Shown: positions 1-6,351, counted from the first letter of the stretch. The stretch: DNA of 7,716 nt from Sulfurospirillum sp964441765 (GCA_964441765.1 CAYTVI010000084.1:1-7716); one strand, 5' to 3'. The notes: generated from the sequence alone by a model not told the origin. Numbers and translations are program-made.

Positions 1-460
1 TCACCGTTACATGTTCAATGGTGTATTTTGCGATTTCATCAATGTGCTTATGAATCATCAAACCATTGGTTGAAAGACACAATTTAATATCGGGAGCGTA
101 TTTTTTCAAAAGGGCAAAGGTCTCAAAAGTTTGTTTTGGATTGGCGAGACCATCTCCTGGTCCTGCGATGCCTACGACACTGAGTTGTTGGATAAGTCCG
201 CCTACATGTAAAACCTTTTTCACCGCTTCTTCGGGCTTAAGTTTATAGCTCGTTACTCCCGGACGGCTCTCGTTGGAGCAGTCGTATTTACGGTTGCAGT
301 AATTACACTGGATATTACACGCAGGAGCAACAGCAACATGGATACGCGCATAGTGTTGGTGAGCATCTTGAGAGTAGCACGGATGGTTGTTAATCTTTTG
401 TAAGATACTCGCATGCAGTTCACTTTGGGTGTTGGTGGAGGTGGTGCAAGAACAACTCAT
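1..460 (-). CDS. nifB: NifB, nitrogenase FeMo-cofactor biosynthesis radical SAM protein (N-terminal part; 3' end outside window)
   Basis: NifB is the cytoplasmic radical SAM enzyme that fuses two [4Fe-4S] units with a carbide and extra sulfur into NifB-co, the 8Fe precursor of FeMo-co. About 153 codons are visible. The radical SAM triad C-x3-C-x2-C is at C48, C52 and C55, followed by the NifB-typical NRKYDCSNESRPGV stretch (56-69) and GIAGPGDGLAN (97-107). The start at 460 is supported by AAAGGA (467-472) seven bases upstream and by a sigma-54-like promoter about 35 bases upstream. The first ten residues are Cys/Ser/Thr-rich (MSCSCTTSTN). The usual NifB is much longer, so most of the barrel and any C-terminal NifX-like domain lie off the left edge. 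It is divergent from the dCACHE-GGDEF-EAL gene. The family call is secure; whether a NifX domain is fused cannot be seen. Confidence 0.97.
   Translation of the reverse strand, partial: MSCSCTTSTNTQSELHASILQKINNHPCYSQDAHQHYARIHVAVAPACNIQCNYCNRKYDCSNESRPGVTSYKLKPEEAVKKVLHVGGLIQQLSVVGIAGPGDGLANPKQTFETFALLKKYAPDIKLCLSTNGLMIHKHIDEIAKYTIEHVTV
203..212. repeat. TACATGTAAA core, copy in nifB
   Basis: Ten-base core of the recurrent palindrome inside nifB, read there as Leu-His-Val. The left flank is CC rather than TT, so full symmetry stops at TACATGTA. Confidence 0.5.
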
Positions 461-492
461 ATGCGATCCTTTGTCTTTATTTGCTTTAAAGA

Positions 493-509
493 TTGCACAA
501 AGTGTTCCT
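493..509 (-). promoter_or_regulatory. Sigma-54 (-24/-12) promoter for nifB
   Basis: On the minus strand the sequence AGGAACACTTTGTGCAA has GG (508-507) and GC (496-495) separated by exactly 10 bases, the RpoN spacing. It matches the TGGCACG-N4-TTGCA consensus at GG, the A and C of the -24 box, and T-GCA of the -12 box. The expected transcript start is near 483, giving a leader of about 23 bases that contains the ribosome site. It is nearly identical to the promoter in front of the ferredoxin gene (GGAACAC..TT.TGCA in both), which strengthens both calls. I found no clear NifA-type TGT-N10-ACA upstream site. Confidence 0.65.
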
Positions 510-542
510 TGGGGAAAAGGCGCTAGTAAGTGTCTTCTAAGA

Positions 543-558
543 ATTTTATCTATAAAAT
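543..558. repeat. AT-rich inverted repeat (7-2-7) over a -10-like box
   Basis: ATTTTAT (543-549) and ATAAAAT (552-558) are perfect inverted arms around CT. The right arm coincides with a -10-like TATAAAAT. It lies between the divergent nifB and dCACHE-GGDEF-EAL genes. It could be an operator, an AT-rich bend site or chance in AT-rich DNA. No U-tract and few G/C pairs make it a poor terminator. Confidence 0.45.
551..558 (+). promoter_or_regulatory. Candidate -10 box for the dCACHE-GGDEF-EAL gene
   Basis: TATAAAAT lies 26 bases upstream of the GTG start at 585 and resembles a housekeeping -10 element. No convincing TTGACA-like -35 is seen 16-18 bases upstream. Weak -35 elements are common in Campylobacterota, so the absence is not decisive. 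Confidence 0.35.
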
Positions 559-584
559 ACCCGCATTCAAGGCAAGGGAGTAAG

Positions 585-3200
585 GTGAAGAAAACGTTAG
601 TGAACTATTATCTTCTCGTAACACTTGTTTTTAGTGCTGTTGTTATTATTACGCTGACATCACTTTATATTAAAACTCAACATGATATTTTTATTCAAAA
701 CTCCCAAGAAATTCATACCAAAGTGCTTGATAATTATAAGCGAGAGTTAAAAAATCGCGTCGAGTTGATTGAGCAACAAATTGGGTATAAAAAAGCTTCA
801 ACAGAAGCCAGACTTAAAGAGTCCATTAAAGGTCGCGTGTATGAAGCGTATGCCATCGCAGAATCGATTTATGCGAACAATGTTGGGAAAATAGATGAGG
901 CTTCTATTGAAAAACTGATTGTTCAAGCGCTACGGGATATCCGTTTTAATCAAGGGCGAGGTTACTATTTTATCGATACCTTAGAGGGTGATTGTGTACT
1001 CTTTCCTATTCGTCCAAGCGAAGAGGGCAAAAATATTTTGCACTATCAAGACATTAAGGGTAAAGAAGTTATCAAAGAGATTGTGACGATTGCAAAAGAG
1101 CAAAAAGAGGGTTTTAGTACGTATTATTCATCAAAGCCCAATAATAGCCAAGAAAGAGCTCATGCGAAAATTACCTTTGTAAAACTCTTTGAGCGTTTTA
1201 ATTGGGTTATTGGTGCGGGTGAATATTTAGATGATGTTGAAGAAGATATCAAAAAAGAGATTGCCTTTGAATTAACACAGTATCGCACCGATAATAACGA
1301 GGGCTATTTTAATGTCTTTGAAGTGCACGATTTTGCTGGAGGTGATGAGTTTGCTTCGTTAATCGTAAGCCCTAATCGCGAAGGGAACATCTACGGTCAA
1401 AAAATCAGTGATAACTTTAAAGATGCCAATGGTTACGCTTTTCGAAAAGATGCTTTACGCCAAATCAACGAACAAGGTGATGGCTTTGTGACGTATCAAT
1501 TTAAAAAAATTAATTCAGAAGAGATAGGTCCGAAAATTGCCTATTTTAAAAGACTTTCCTCTTGGGATTGGGTTGTAGCCACAGGGAAACAACTGGATGG
1601 TTTAGAGCAAAGTGAAGCAAAAGCCAAAGAGCATTTGGAAAAAATTGTCAATGAAAATATCCACTACGCTAGTTTTTTAATGGTGGGTATTCTTTTATTG
1701 CTTGCAAGCATGGTCTGGTTTATCTCACGAAAAATCAAACAAGATGTAGGGTTGATGAGCCATTTTCTCAAAATTGCATCTCTTGATAAACAAGAAATTG
1801 ATGCTAAACAGTTTGAAATTGAGGAGTTTCGAGAACTTTCAACGTACGCTAATGCGATGATTAAAGAGATTAAGCTTCAGCATGAAGATTTATCGATGCT
1901 CAATGAAAATTTAGAATACAAAGTGTATGAAAAGACCAAAGAGCTTCAAAGCGTTAATCTCTCTTTAGAGATGAAAAATAAAGAGTTGGAAGAAAATTAT
2001 TTTACAGACACACTCACAAAACTGCCTAATCGTAACCGTTTGGGTAGAGATTTGGCATTGGTCTCTTTTCCTCAAGTCATTCTTTTAGATATTGATGGAT
2101 TTAAGCATATCAATGATTTTTATGGCACCGTTGTGGGTGATATTGTTTTGGTCGAGTTTACCCATTTCATTATAGAATATACTCAAGCCTATGATATGAA
2201 CGTGTATCGTTTAAGTTCAGATGAGTTTTTATTGGTGTTTGACCGCGTGTTTGAAAAAGAGTTTGTGCAAAGCTTTTTGCAAAATATGTTTGTGCGTTTG
2301 GTCACAGAGTATTTCAATAAAAGTGACATCAACGCACGTTTTCAAATTGGTATTACCTGTGGCATTGCGTATGGAAAAGGCAATATCATCGAAAAAGCAG
2401 ACATAGCGCTCAATTTTGCGAAAAAGAAAAAGCTCTCCTATGCTATCTACCAAGAAGAAAATCCTCTCATGAACACGCATACGCATAATCTTTACTGGCG
2501 ACAAAAAATTCAATACGCGATTGAGAACGATGGGGTAGTGCCTTATTTTCAAAAAATTGTTAATACTAAACATCATGATACTCAAAAGTATGAGTGCTTG
2601 ATGCGTTTAAAAGATGAGGACACGGTGATTTCACCTTACCTCTTTTTAGATGTTGCGAAAGAGACGAAATTGTACCATGAACTCTCGCGTATGATGATGA
2701 AAAAAAGTTTTGAGGCATTTGAAAAAAATAATTACGATTTTTCACTCAATATCTCACTTCTAGACATTGAAAATCGCACCACATTAAATTATCTTGTGAG
2801 TTTAATCGACCATTATCGCGTGGGTGCTCGTTTGGTTTTAGAACTTTTAGAGTCTGAGGAAATTTTAGCCAGTGAGAAGTTTTTACCTTTTGTACGGGAG
2901 ATGAAAGCGTTAGGGGTTCGTTTTGCACTTGATGATTTTGGAAGTGGGTATTCTAACTTTGCCTTTGTCTTTAAAATAGCCCCTTCATTTATCAAAATTG
3001 ATGGCTCCTTAGTGAAGAATATTACGCATGATAAGAGTGCTTATAGCGTTATTCAAGCGATTATTGCGTTTGCTAAAGAGGTGGATGCTGAGGTTGTTGC
3101 GGAGTTTGTTGAAAACAAAGAGATTGTTGATGCATTAGAAGCGTGTGGTGTTCATCTGATGCAAGGGTACTATTTTAGTGTTCCCTCTGCTAATCTCTAA
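585..3200 (+). CDS. Membrane-bound dCACHE-GGDEF-EAL protein, predicted c-di-GMP phosphodiesterase with degenerate GGDEF
   Basis: Predicted 871-residue inner-membrane signalling protein. In order: membrane segment (about 5-29); a periplasmic double-CACHE sensor (about 34-350) with two related halves, RGYYFID near 125 and EGYFNV near 239, each closing in a W-V-(I/V)-(G/A)-(A/T)-G motif; second membrane segment (about 361-381); HAMP/coiled-coil linker (about 382-471); GGDEF domain (about 472-624) with DTLTKLPNR and DIDGFKHIN; EAL domain (about 639-871). The GGDEF signature is SSDEF (544-548), so cyclase activity is unlikely. The EAL motif reads ECL, but the metal and catalytic residues are all present: E670, N722, E753, D783, D784, K804, E840 and Q860. 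This predicts hydrolysis of c-di-GMP to pGpG. The GTG start follows AGGGAG (575-580) and sits right before the membrane segment. The frame is open back to 387, but that part is antisense to nifB and was not used. The sensor ligand cannot be told from sequence. Confidence 0.9.
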   Translation: MKKTLVNYYLLVTLVFSAVVIITLTSLYIKTQHDIFIQNSQEIHTKVLDNYKRELKNRVELIEQQIGYKKASTEARLKESIKGRVYEAYAIAESIYANNVGKIDEASIEKLIVQALRDIRFNQGRGYYFIDTLEGDCVLFPIRPSEEGKNILHYQDIKGKEVIKEIVTIAKEQKEGFSTYYSSKPNNSQERAHAKITFVKLFERFNWVIGAGEYLDDVEEDIKKEIAFELTQYRTDNNEGYFNVFEVHDFAGGDEFASLIVSPNREGNIYGQKISDNFKDANGYAFRKDALRQINEQGDGFVTYQFKKINSEEIGPKIAYFKRLSSWDWVVATGKQLDGLEQSEAKAKEHLEKIVNENIHYASFLMVGILLLLASMVWFISRKIKQDVGLMSHFLKIASLDKQEIDAKQFEIEEFRELSTYANAMIKEIKLQHEDLSMLNENLEYKVYEKTKELQSVNLSLEMKNKELEENYFTDTLTKLPNRNRLGRDLALVSFPQVILLDIDGFKHINDFYGTVVGDIVLVEFTHFIIEYTQAYDMNVYRLSSDEFLLVFDRVFEKEFVQSFLQNMFVRLVTEYFNKSDINARFQIGITCGIAYGKGNIIEKADIALNFAKKKKLSYAIYQEENPLMNTHTHNLYWRQKIQYAIENDGVVPYFQKIVNTKHHDTQKYECLMRLKDEDTVISPYLFLDVAKETKLYHELSRMMMKKSFEAFEKNNYDFSLNISLLDIENRTTLNYLVSLIDHYRVGARLVLELLESEEILASEKFLPFVREMKALGVRFALDDFGSGYSNFAFVFKIAPSFIKIDGSLVKNITHDKSAYSVIQAIIAFAKEVDAEVVAEFVENKEIVDALEACGVHLMQGYYFSVPSANL

Positions 3201-4281
3201 GTTCCTCATAGACATGGTGGATTTTTTCTAAATTTTGAAAGAAAAGGTCAATCAACACAGGGTCAAAGTGTGTACCTCGCTCTTTTTTTAAAAAAGCAAG
3301 CGCTTCTTCAAAACTCCACGCTTTTTTATAAGGACGTTCTGAAAGCAGGGCATCAAAAACATCTGCGATAGCAACAATGCGCCCATAAATCGATATCTCT
3401 TCTCCTCTTTTGCCCACAGGATAGCCAGAGCCATTGTACTTTTCGTGATGCTCTAAAGAGATAAGTGCGGCGGTTTTTAAGTAATCATCTTCCACGTCAT
3501 AAAGAAGCTGATAACCAATGCGAGCATGGGTTTTCATAATGACAAATTCATCATCATCGAGTTTATCGGGCTTGAGCATAATGCGATCGGGAATACCAAT
3601 TTTTCCCGTATCGTGCATCGGTGCAGCGAGTTCAAGTTTATGCACTTCATGTTCGCTCAGCCCATAAGCCGCTCCTAAAATAGCGCTATAAAGCCCAACA
3701 CGCTTAGTATGTTTTGATGTTTCTTGGTCTTTAAACTCAGCTGCTGAGGCGAGTTTTTGGATGATTTTTGCTTGAGTTGAGCGGATTTTGTCGTACAAAA
3801 TAGCATTTTCAATTGCTGAGGCGGCATAGTTAGAGATGAGCATTAAAATCTCTGCATCCAAATTGGTAAAGACCGAATCTTTTTTATTGAGTGCTTGAAA
3901 AACACCGATGGTTTGACCTTGGTTATCCAACAGTGGAACGGCTAAGATACTTTGTGTCAGATACCCTGTAGCTTTATCTACTTCAGGATTAAAGCGGTAA
4001 TCATCATAAGCATCGACAACGATTTGGGTGTCTTGGGAGAGTGCGGCGTAACCTGCAACCCCTTTTTTCGCACTGATGCGAATGGGCTCAATATTGTGTG
4101 CAAATTTAGACCAAAGCTCATCGGTGTTTTTATCGTAAATGAAAATAGAACAACGATCTGCTTGTAAGATATCGCGCGCAAAATCAGCCATGGCTTCAAG
4201 AACACTGTTAAGTGTGCGTGTACGATTGATAACCTTACCAAATTCTAATAAAATCTCCAACTGGCGTTTTGTGGTATTCAT
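3190..4281 (-). CDS. GAF-HD-GYP protein, predicted c-di-GMP phosphodiesterase
   Basis: Cytoplasmic 363-residue protein with no membrane segment. An N-terminal GAF domain (about 23-160) is followed by a short helical linker and an HD-GYP domain (about 170-345). The metal-site residues of the family are visible: H191, the HD pair H223-D224 with K227 (HDTGKIG), H252, H278-H279 and D307. The GYP signature is intact (HHEKYNGSGYP, 278-288). HD-GYP proteins hydrolyse c-di-GMP to pGpG or GMP, and the GAF domain presumably gates this by binding an unknown small ligand or cofactor. The ATG at 4281 follows AAAAAGG (4287-4293). The gene lies 43 bases behind the flavodiiron gene in the same direction and has its own TTGAAA/TATAAT promoter, so it may be transcribed both independently and by read-through from the nif operon. 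Its 3' end overlaps the convergent dCACHE-GGDEF-EAL gene by 11 bases (3190-3200). Confidence 0.93.
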   Translation of the reverse strand: MNTTKRQLEILLEFGKVINRTRTLNSVLEAMADFARDILQADRCSIFIYDKNTDELWSKFAHNIEPIRISAKKGVAGYAALSQDTQIVVDAYDDYRFNPEVDKATGYLTQSILAVPLLDNQGQTIGVFQALNKKDSVFTNLDAEILMLISNYAASAIENAILYDKIRSTQAKIIQKLASAAEFKDQETSKHTKRVGLYSAILGAAYGLSEHEVHKLELAAPMHDTGKIGIPDRIMLKPDKLDDDEFVIMKTHARIGYQLLYDVEDDYLKTAALISLEHHEKYNGSGYPVGKRGEEISIYGRIVAIADVFDALLSERPYKKAWSFEEALAFLKKERGTHFDPVLIDLFFQNLEKIHHVYEELRD

Positions 4282-4313
4282 AAAAAACCTTTTTGAGGGA
4301 GGGTATGCGGTAA

Positions 4314-4341
4314 ATTATAGCATCTTAGATGCTGATTTCAA
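4314..4341 (-). promoter_or_regulatory. Sigma-70-type promoter for the GAF-HD-GYP gene
   Basis: On the minus strand TTGAAA (4341-4336), a 16-base spacer and TATAAT (4319-4314) form a near-consensus promoter, and TG one base before the -10 makes it an extended -10. The start would be near 4307, leaving a leader of about 26 bases before the ATG at 4281. The -35 box lies inside the last codons of the flavodiiron gene. This gives the HD-GYP gene a housekeeping promoter separate from the sigma-54-like nif promoters. Confidence 0.7.
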
Positions 4342-5554
4342 CCATTTTACCTTGTACGATTTGGGCAAATTCGACTCCAAAATCATAGCATAGTTTTAAC
4401 TCATCTTTGTTAGGAATAAGTTTTATCTTCAGAGGCGTAAGAGGTGGGACTTTGAGTTTGAGGGATTTTAAGCGCGCTAAAATATGATCCACCGCTTCAC
4501 CGCTCCAGCCATACGAGCCAAAAGCGCCTGCGCACTTGCCACTTTTTTCTAAAAACATCAAACAAGAAAGCAAGTCCCACACAGGTTTTGGAGCATCGGC
4601 ATTGATGGTGGGCGTGCCTATCAAAAAGCCATCACTCTCCTCTAAGATACGTATCATATTTGATTCTTCAATAGAGGCTAAATCGTACATGTTCGTTATC
4701 ATTCCCTCCACACTTTCACTTCCCTCTAAAATCTGCTGTGCCATCTCTTGGGTGTTTTTGTAGCTGGTTAAGTAAAAGATAGAGAGGACTTTTTGACCTT
4801 TTGTGTGTTTTTCTATCTTATGGCTCCATGTACGGTAAGACTCAATGTATTGGCTTGGATTTTCACGTAAAATAGGTCCGTGTAAAGGTGCAATGAGTTC
4901 AATGTCAAAGCGTTCGTAAAGTTTTAAAGCACTTTTGACATAGCTTTGAAACGGGCGCATGATGTGGTCATAGTAGTAGGCAAAGGCATAGGAAAAATCA
5001 CCCACTTTATCATCAAAAAGCCGTTTATCGTAGTAGTGTGAGCCAAAAACATCCCCACTAAAAAGCAGTTTGTCTTCATGCACATAAGAGCTCATCGTCT
5101 CAGGCCAATGCAGATAAGGCGTAGTAAGAAAGGTAATGGTTTTTTCACCTAAAACGAGTTGTTTATTTGTCCAAATAGGCTCAAAGTTAATCTCTTCTGA
5201 GTTCGTGAGGGCTTTGAGCATGGTCGTGGCTTGAGGAGAGATGAGTACTTTTGCATGAGGAGCTCTTCGGATGAGTTCAGGTAAAGCACCTGAATGGTCA
5301 GGTTCAATATGGTGAATGATGACGTATTTAATCTCTTCGTACGTACACAATGCATTTACATGTAAAAAAAATTCTTCTTGAAACTCTTTTTTGACGGTAT
5401 CGACAATGATGACACCTTGGCTTGTTTTAATCAAATAGGCATTGTAGCTTGAGCCATTGGCGGTTTTCATAACGATATCGAAGGTTCTGATATCGGGGTC
5501 AAACACGCCTATAAAATAGATATCATTAGCGATGCGTGTTGGAGGCTGAAGCAT
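4325..5554 (-). CDS. fprA: Flavodiiron protein (FprA-type, class A), O2/NO reductase
   Basis: Cytoplasmic enzyme of 409 residues, the normal size of a two-domain class A flavodiiron protein. The N-terminal metallo-beta-lactamase-like domain (about 1-250) carries the diiron ligands H82, E84, D86, H87 (HIEPDHSG), H149 (LHWPETM), D168 (SGDVFG) and H225 (PLHGPIL). The C-terminal flavodoxin domain (about 255-405) binds FMN, with loop-like stretches YLTSYKNTQ, GTPTINADAPKPVW and FGSYGWSGEA. The family reduces O2 to water or NO to N2O. There is no fused rubredoxin or flavin-reductase domain, so an external donor is needed; the ferredoxin two genes upstream is a candidate, by inference. The start overlaps the end of nifX by 29 bases, with AAAGG (5562-5566) inside nifX, suggesting coupled translation. 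In a nif operon the likely role is protecting nitrogenase from O2 or NO. Which gas it prefers cannot be read from the sequence. Confidence 0.94.
   Translation of the reverse strand: MLQPPTRIANDIYFIGVFDPDIRTFDIVMKTANGSSYNAYLIKTSQGVIIVDTVKKEFQEEFFLHVNALCTYEEIKYVIIHHIEPDHSGALPELIRRAPHAKVLISPQATTMLKALTNSEEINFEPIWTNKQLVLGEKTITFLTTPYLHWPETMSSYVHEDKLLFSGDVFGSHYYDKRLFDDKVGDFSYAFAYYYDHIMRPFQSYVKSALKLYERFDIELIAPLHGPILRENPSQYIESYRTWSHKIEKHTKGQKVLSIFYLTSYKNTQEMAQQILEGSESVEGMITNMYDLASIEESNMIRILEESDGFLIGTPTINADAPKPVWDLLSCLMFLEKSGKCAGAFGSYGWSGEAVDHILARLKSLKLKVPPLTPLKIKLIPNKDELKLCYDFGVEFAQIVQGKMVEISI
5355..5366. repeat. Palindrome TTTACATGTAAA, copy in the flavodiiron gene
   Basis: Perfect 12-base palindrome inside the flavodiiron coding sequence, read there as Leu-His-Val in the register TTA-CAT-GTA. 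One of five places in the window with the core TACATGTAAA. Confidence 0.6.
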
Positions 5555-5909
5555 GGAGAAACCTTTGCATCCAAAGAGGTGGATGGGTGTTTTTGAGCTT
5601 GATAAGCGAATCTAACACCGCTTGAATGGGCTCATTCTCGCTGTTGGCTTTGAGCACAAAAATGCCTGAGCCTTTCACCATCAAAGAAGCGCGAGGTCCT
5701 ATATGCGATGCACAAAGAATATTGGCATCTTCAAGGCATTCGATTTTGTAGGTGAGTTTATCGCCTTCTTCATGGATGTCATTAGGCGATGGAAGCGCTT
5801 TTACAAATCTAAAACCATCTTCTAAAAGTTCGTACATGTAAAAGCATTTACACCAACCAAAATGGTCGTTGACATGGATGCCATCAGTGGATGCAAATGC
5901 TATCTTCAT
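5526..5909 (-). CDS. nifX: NifX-family FeMo-cofactor-binding protein
   Basis: Small cytoplasmic protein of 127 residues of the dinitrogenase iron-molybdenum cofactor family. NifX binds NifB-co or the VK-cluster and passes precursors to or from NifEN. The N-terminal strand and loop MKIAFASTDGIHVNDHFG (1-18) is typical of NifX/NafY/NifB-C domains. The later core ANILCASHIGPRASLMVKG (62-80) and the EPIQAVLDSLIKL helix (93-105) also fit. Cysteines 20, 22, 58 and 66 are possible cluster ligands; the family more often relies on His. AAAGGA (5917-5922) overlaps the ferredoxin stop codon, and the ATG at 5909 is only 11 bases behind that stop, so the two are in one operon. The last codons overlap the flavodiiron start. 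A NafY-like role cannot be excluded, but the size and lack of an extra N-terminal domain favour NifX. Confidence 0.9.
   Translation of the reverse strand: MKIAFASTDGIHVNDHFGWCKCFYMYELLEDGFRFVKALPSPNDIHEEGDKLTYKIECLEDANILCASHIGPRASLMVKGSGIFVLKANSENEPIQAVLDSLIKLKNTHPPLWMQRFLHASASNTHR
5833..5842. repeat. TACATGTAAA core, copy in nifX
   Basis: Ten-base core of the recurrent palindrome, imperfect on the left (GTACATGTAAA). In nifX it is read as Phe-Tyr-Met-Tyr, a different codon register from the other coding copies. Confidence 0.5.
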
Positions 5910-5920
5910 GGCGCTTTCCT

Positions 5921-6298
5921 TTATCCTGCGACCGCAACGCCTGCTTGGCGATCACTGATAGAGATGGCTTCACGGTAAGGTTTTGGGGAGACTTCAGGAA
6001 ACATGATGCCATTTTTTTTGTGCTCACGAATGTTATAAAGCCCACTTTCATGTCCCGCAACATAGTAGCTTTGAAACTCAGGTGTGTAGGGCATATCCCA
6101 CACAATAGCACCTTCCGTTGGACAGGCATCGGCGCATTTTGGCATCGTCGCATCCGCACACTCGATGCACTTTTCAGGCTTAACATACGTTGTATCTCCA
6201 TTAATCGGAGAGTCTGATGCACTCACGATTGCAGTGGCGGGACACTCATCGATACAACTGTCACAATTGATACACAACTCAGTAATTTTGACTGCCAT
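5921..6298 (-). CDS. 2[4Fe-4S] ferredoxin of the nif cluster
   Basis: Electron carrier of 125 residues with two cluster motifs: C9-x2-C12-x2-C15-x3-C19-P and C44-x2-C47-x7-C55-x3-C59-P. The longer x7 spacing in the second motif is typical of the Allochromatium-type and nif-associated (FdxN-like) ferredoxins. After about residue 65 there is a cysteine-free tail of about 60 residues, larger than in minimal ferredoxins. In nif clusters such ferredoxins donate electrons to nitrogenase reductase or to NifB-type reactions; here it could also feed the flavodiiron protein (inference). The start at 6298 has AAAGGA (6305-6310) seven bases upstream. An in-frame ATG at 6361 exists, but it would translate through the -24/-12 promoter and was rejected. 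It is first in the run ferredoxin-nifX-flavodiiron and divergent from nifE. Confidence 0.93.
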   Translation of the reverse strand: MAVKITELCINCDSCIDECPATAIVSASDSPINGDTTYVKPEKCIECADATMPKCADACPTEGAIVWDMPYTPEFQSYYVAGHESGLYNIREHKKNGIMFPEVSPKPYREAISISDRQAGVAVAG

Positions 6299-6322
6299 GA
6301 TTAATCCTTTTTGGAAAGAAAA

Positions 6323-6334
6323 TTTACATGTAAA
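6323..6334. repeat. Palindrome TTTACATGTAAA, intergenic copy between ferredoxin gene and nifE
   Basis: Perfect 12-base palindrome and the only non-coding copy of the repeated motif. It lies just downstream of the ferredoxin -12 element, over the predicted transcript start near 6326. There it could act as an operator, if the motif is regulatory at all. Confidence 0.6.
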
Positions 6335-6337
6335 GAT

Positions 6338-6351
6338 GCATAAGGTGTTCC
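6338..6351 (-). promoter_or_regulatory. Sigma-54 (-24/-12) promoter for ferredoxin-nifX-flavodiiron operon
   Basis: On the minus strand GGAACACCTTATGC has GG (6351-6350) and GC (6339-6338) separated by 10 bases. It is 13 of 15 identical to the nifB element when the next A is included. The predicted start near 6326 leaves a leader of about 28 bases before the ATG at 6298, with the ribosome site at 6305-6310. Confidence 0.65.

Noticed and set aside
387..584. 66-codon upstream extension of the dCACHE-GGDEF-EAL frame, starting at ATG 387
   Set aside because: It runs antisense through the start of nifB, adds a non-family N-terminus before the membrane segment, and the GTG at 585 has its own AGGGAG site.
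2229..2585. Minus-strand open frame of 118 codons inside the GGDEF region
   Set aside because: It is a shadow of the real coding strand; no promoter or ribosome site is evident.
4281..4295. AAAAA-CC-TTTTT run as a terminator behind the flavodiiron gene
   Set aside because: It has no GC stem, and its minus-strand reading supplies the AAAAAGG ribosome site of the HD-GYP gene.
5884..6222. Open frames on both strands overlapping the ferredoxin (112 and 108 codons)
   Set aside because: They are out-of-frame shadows of the clear ferredoxin, with no family resemblance or ribosome site.
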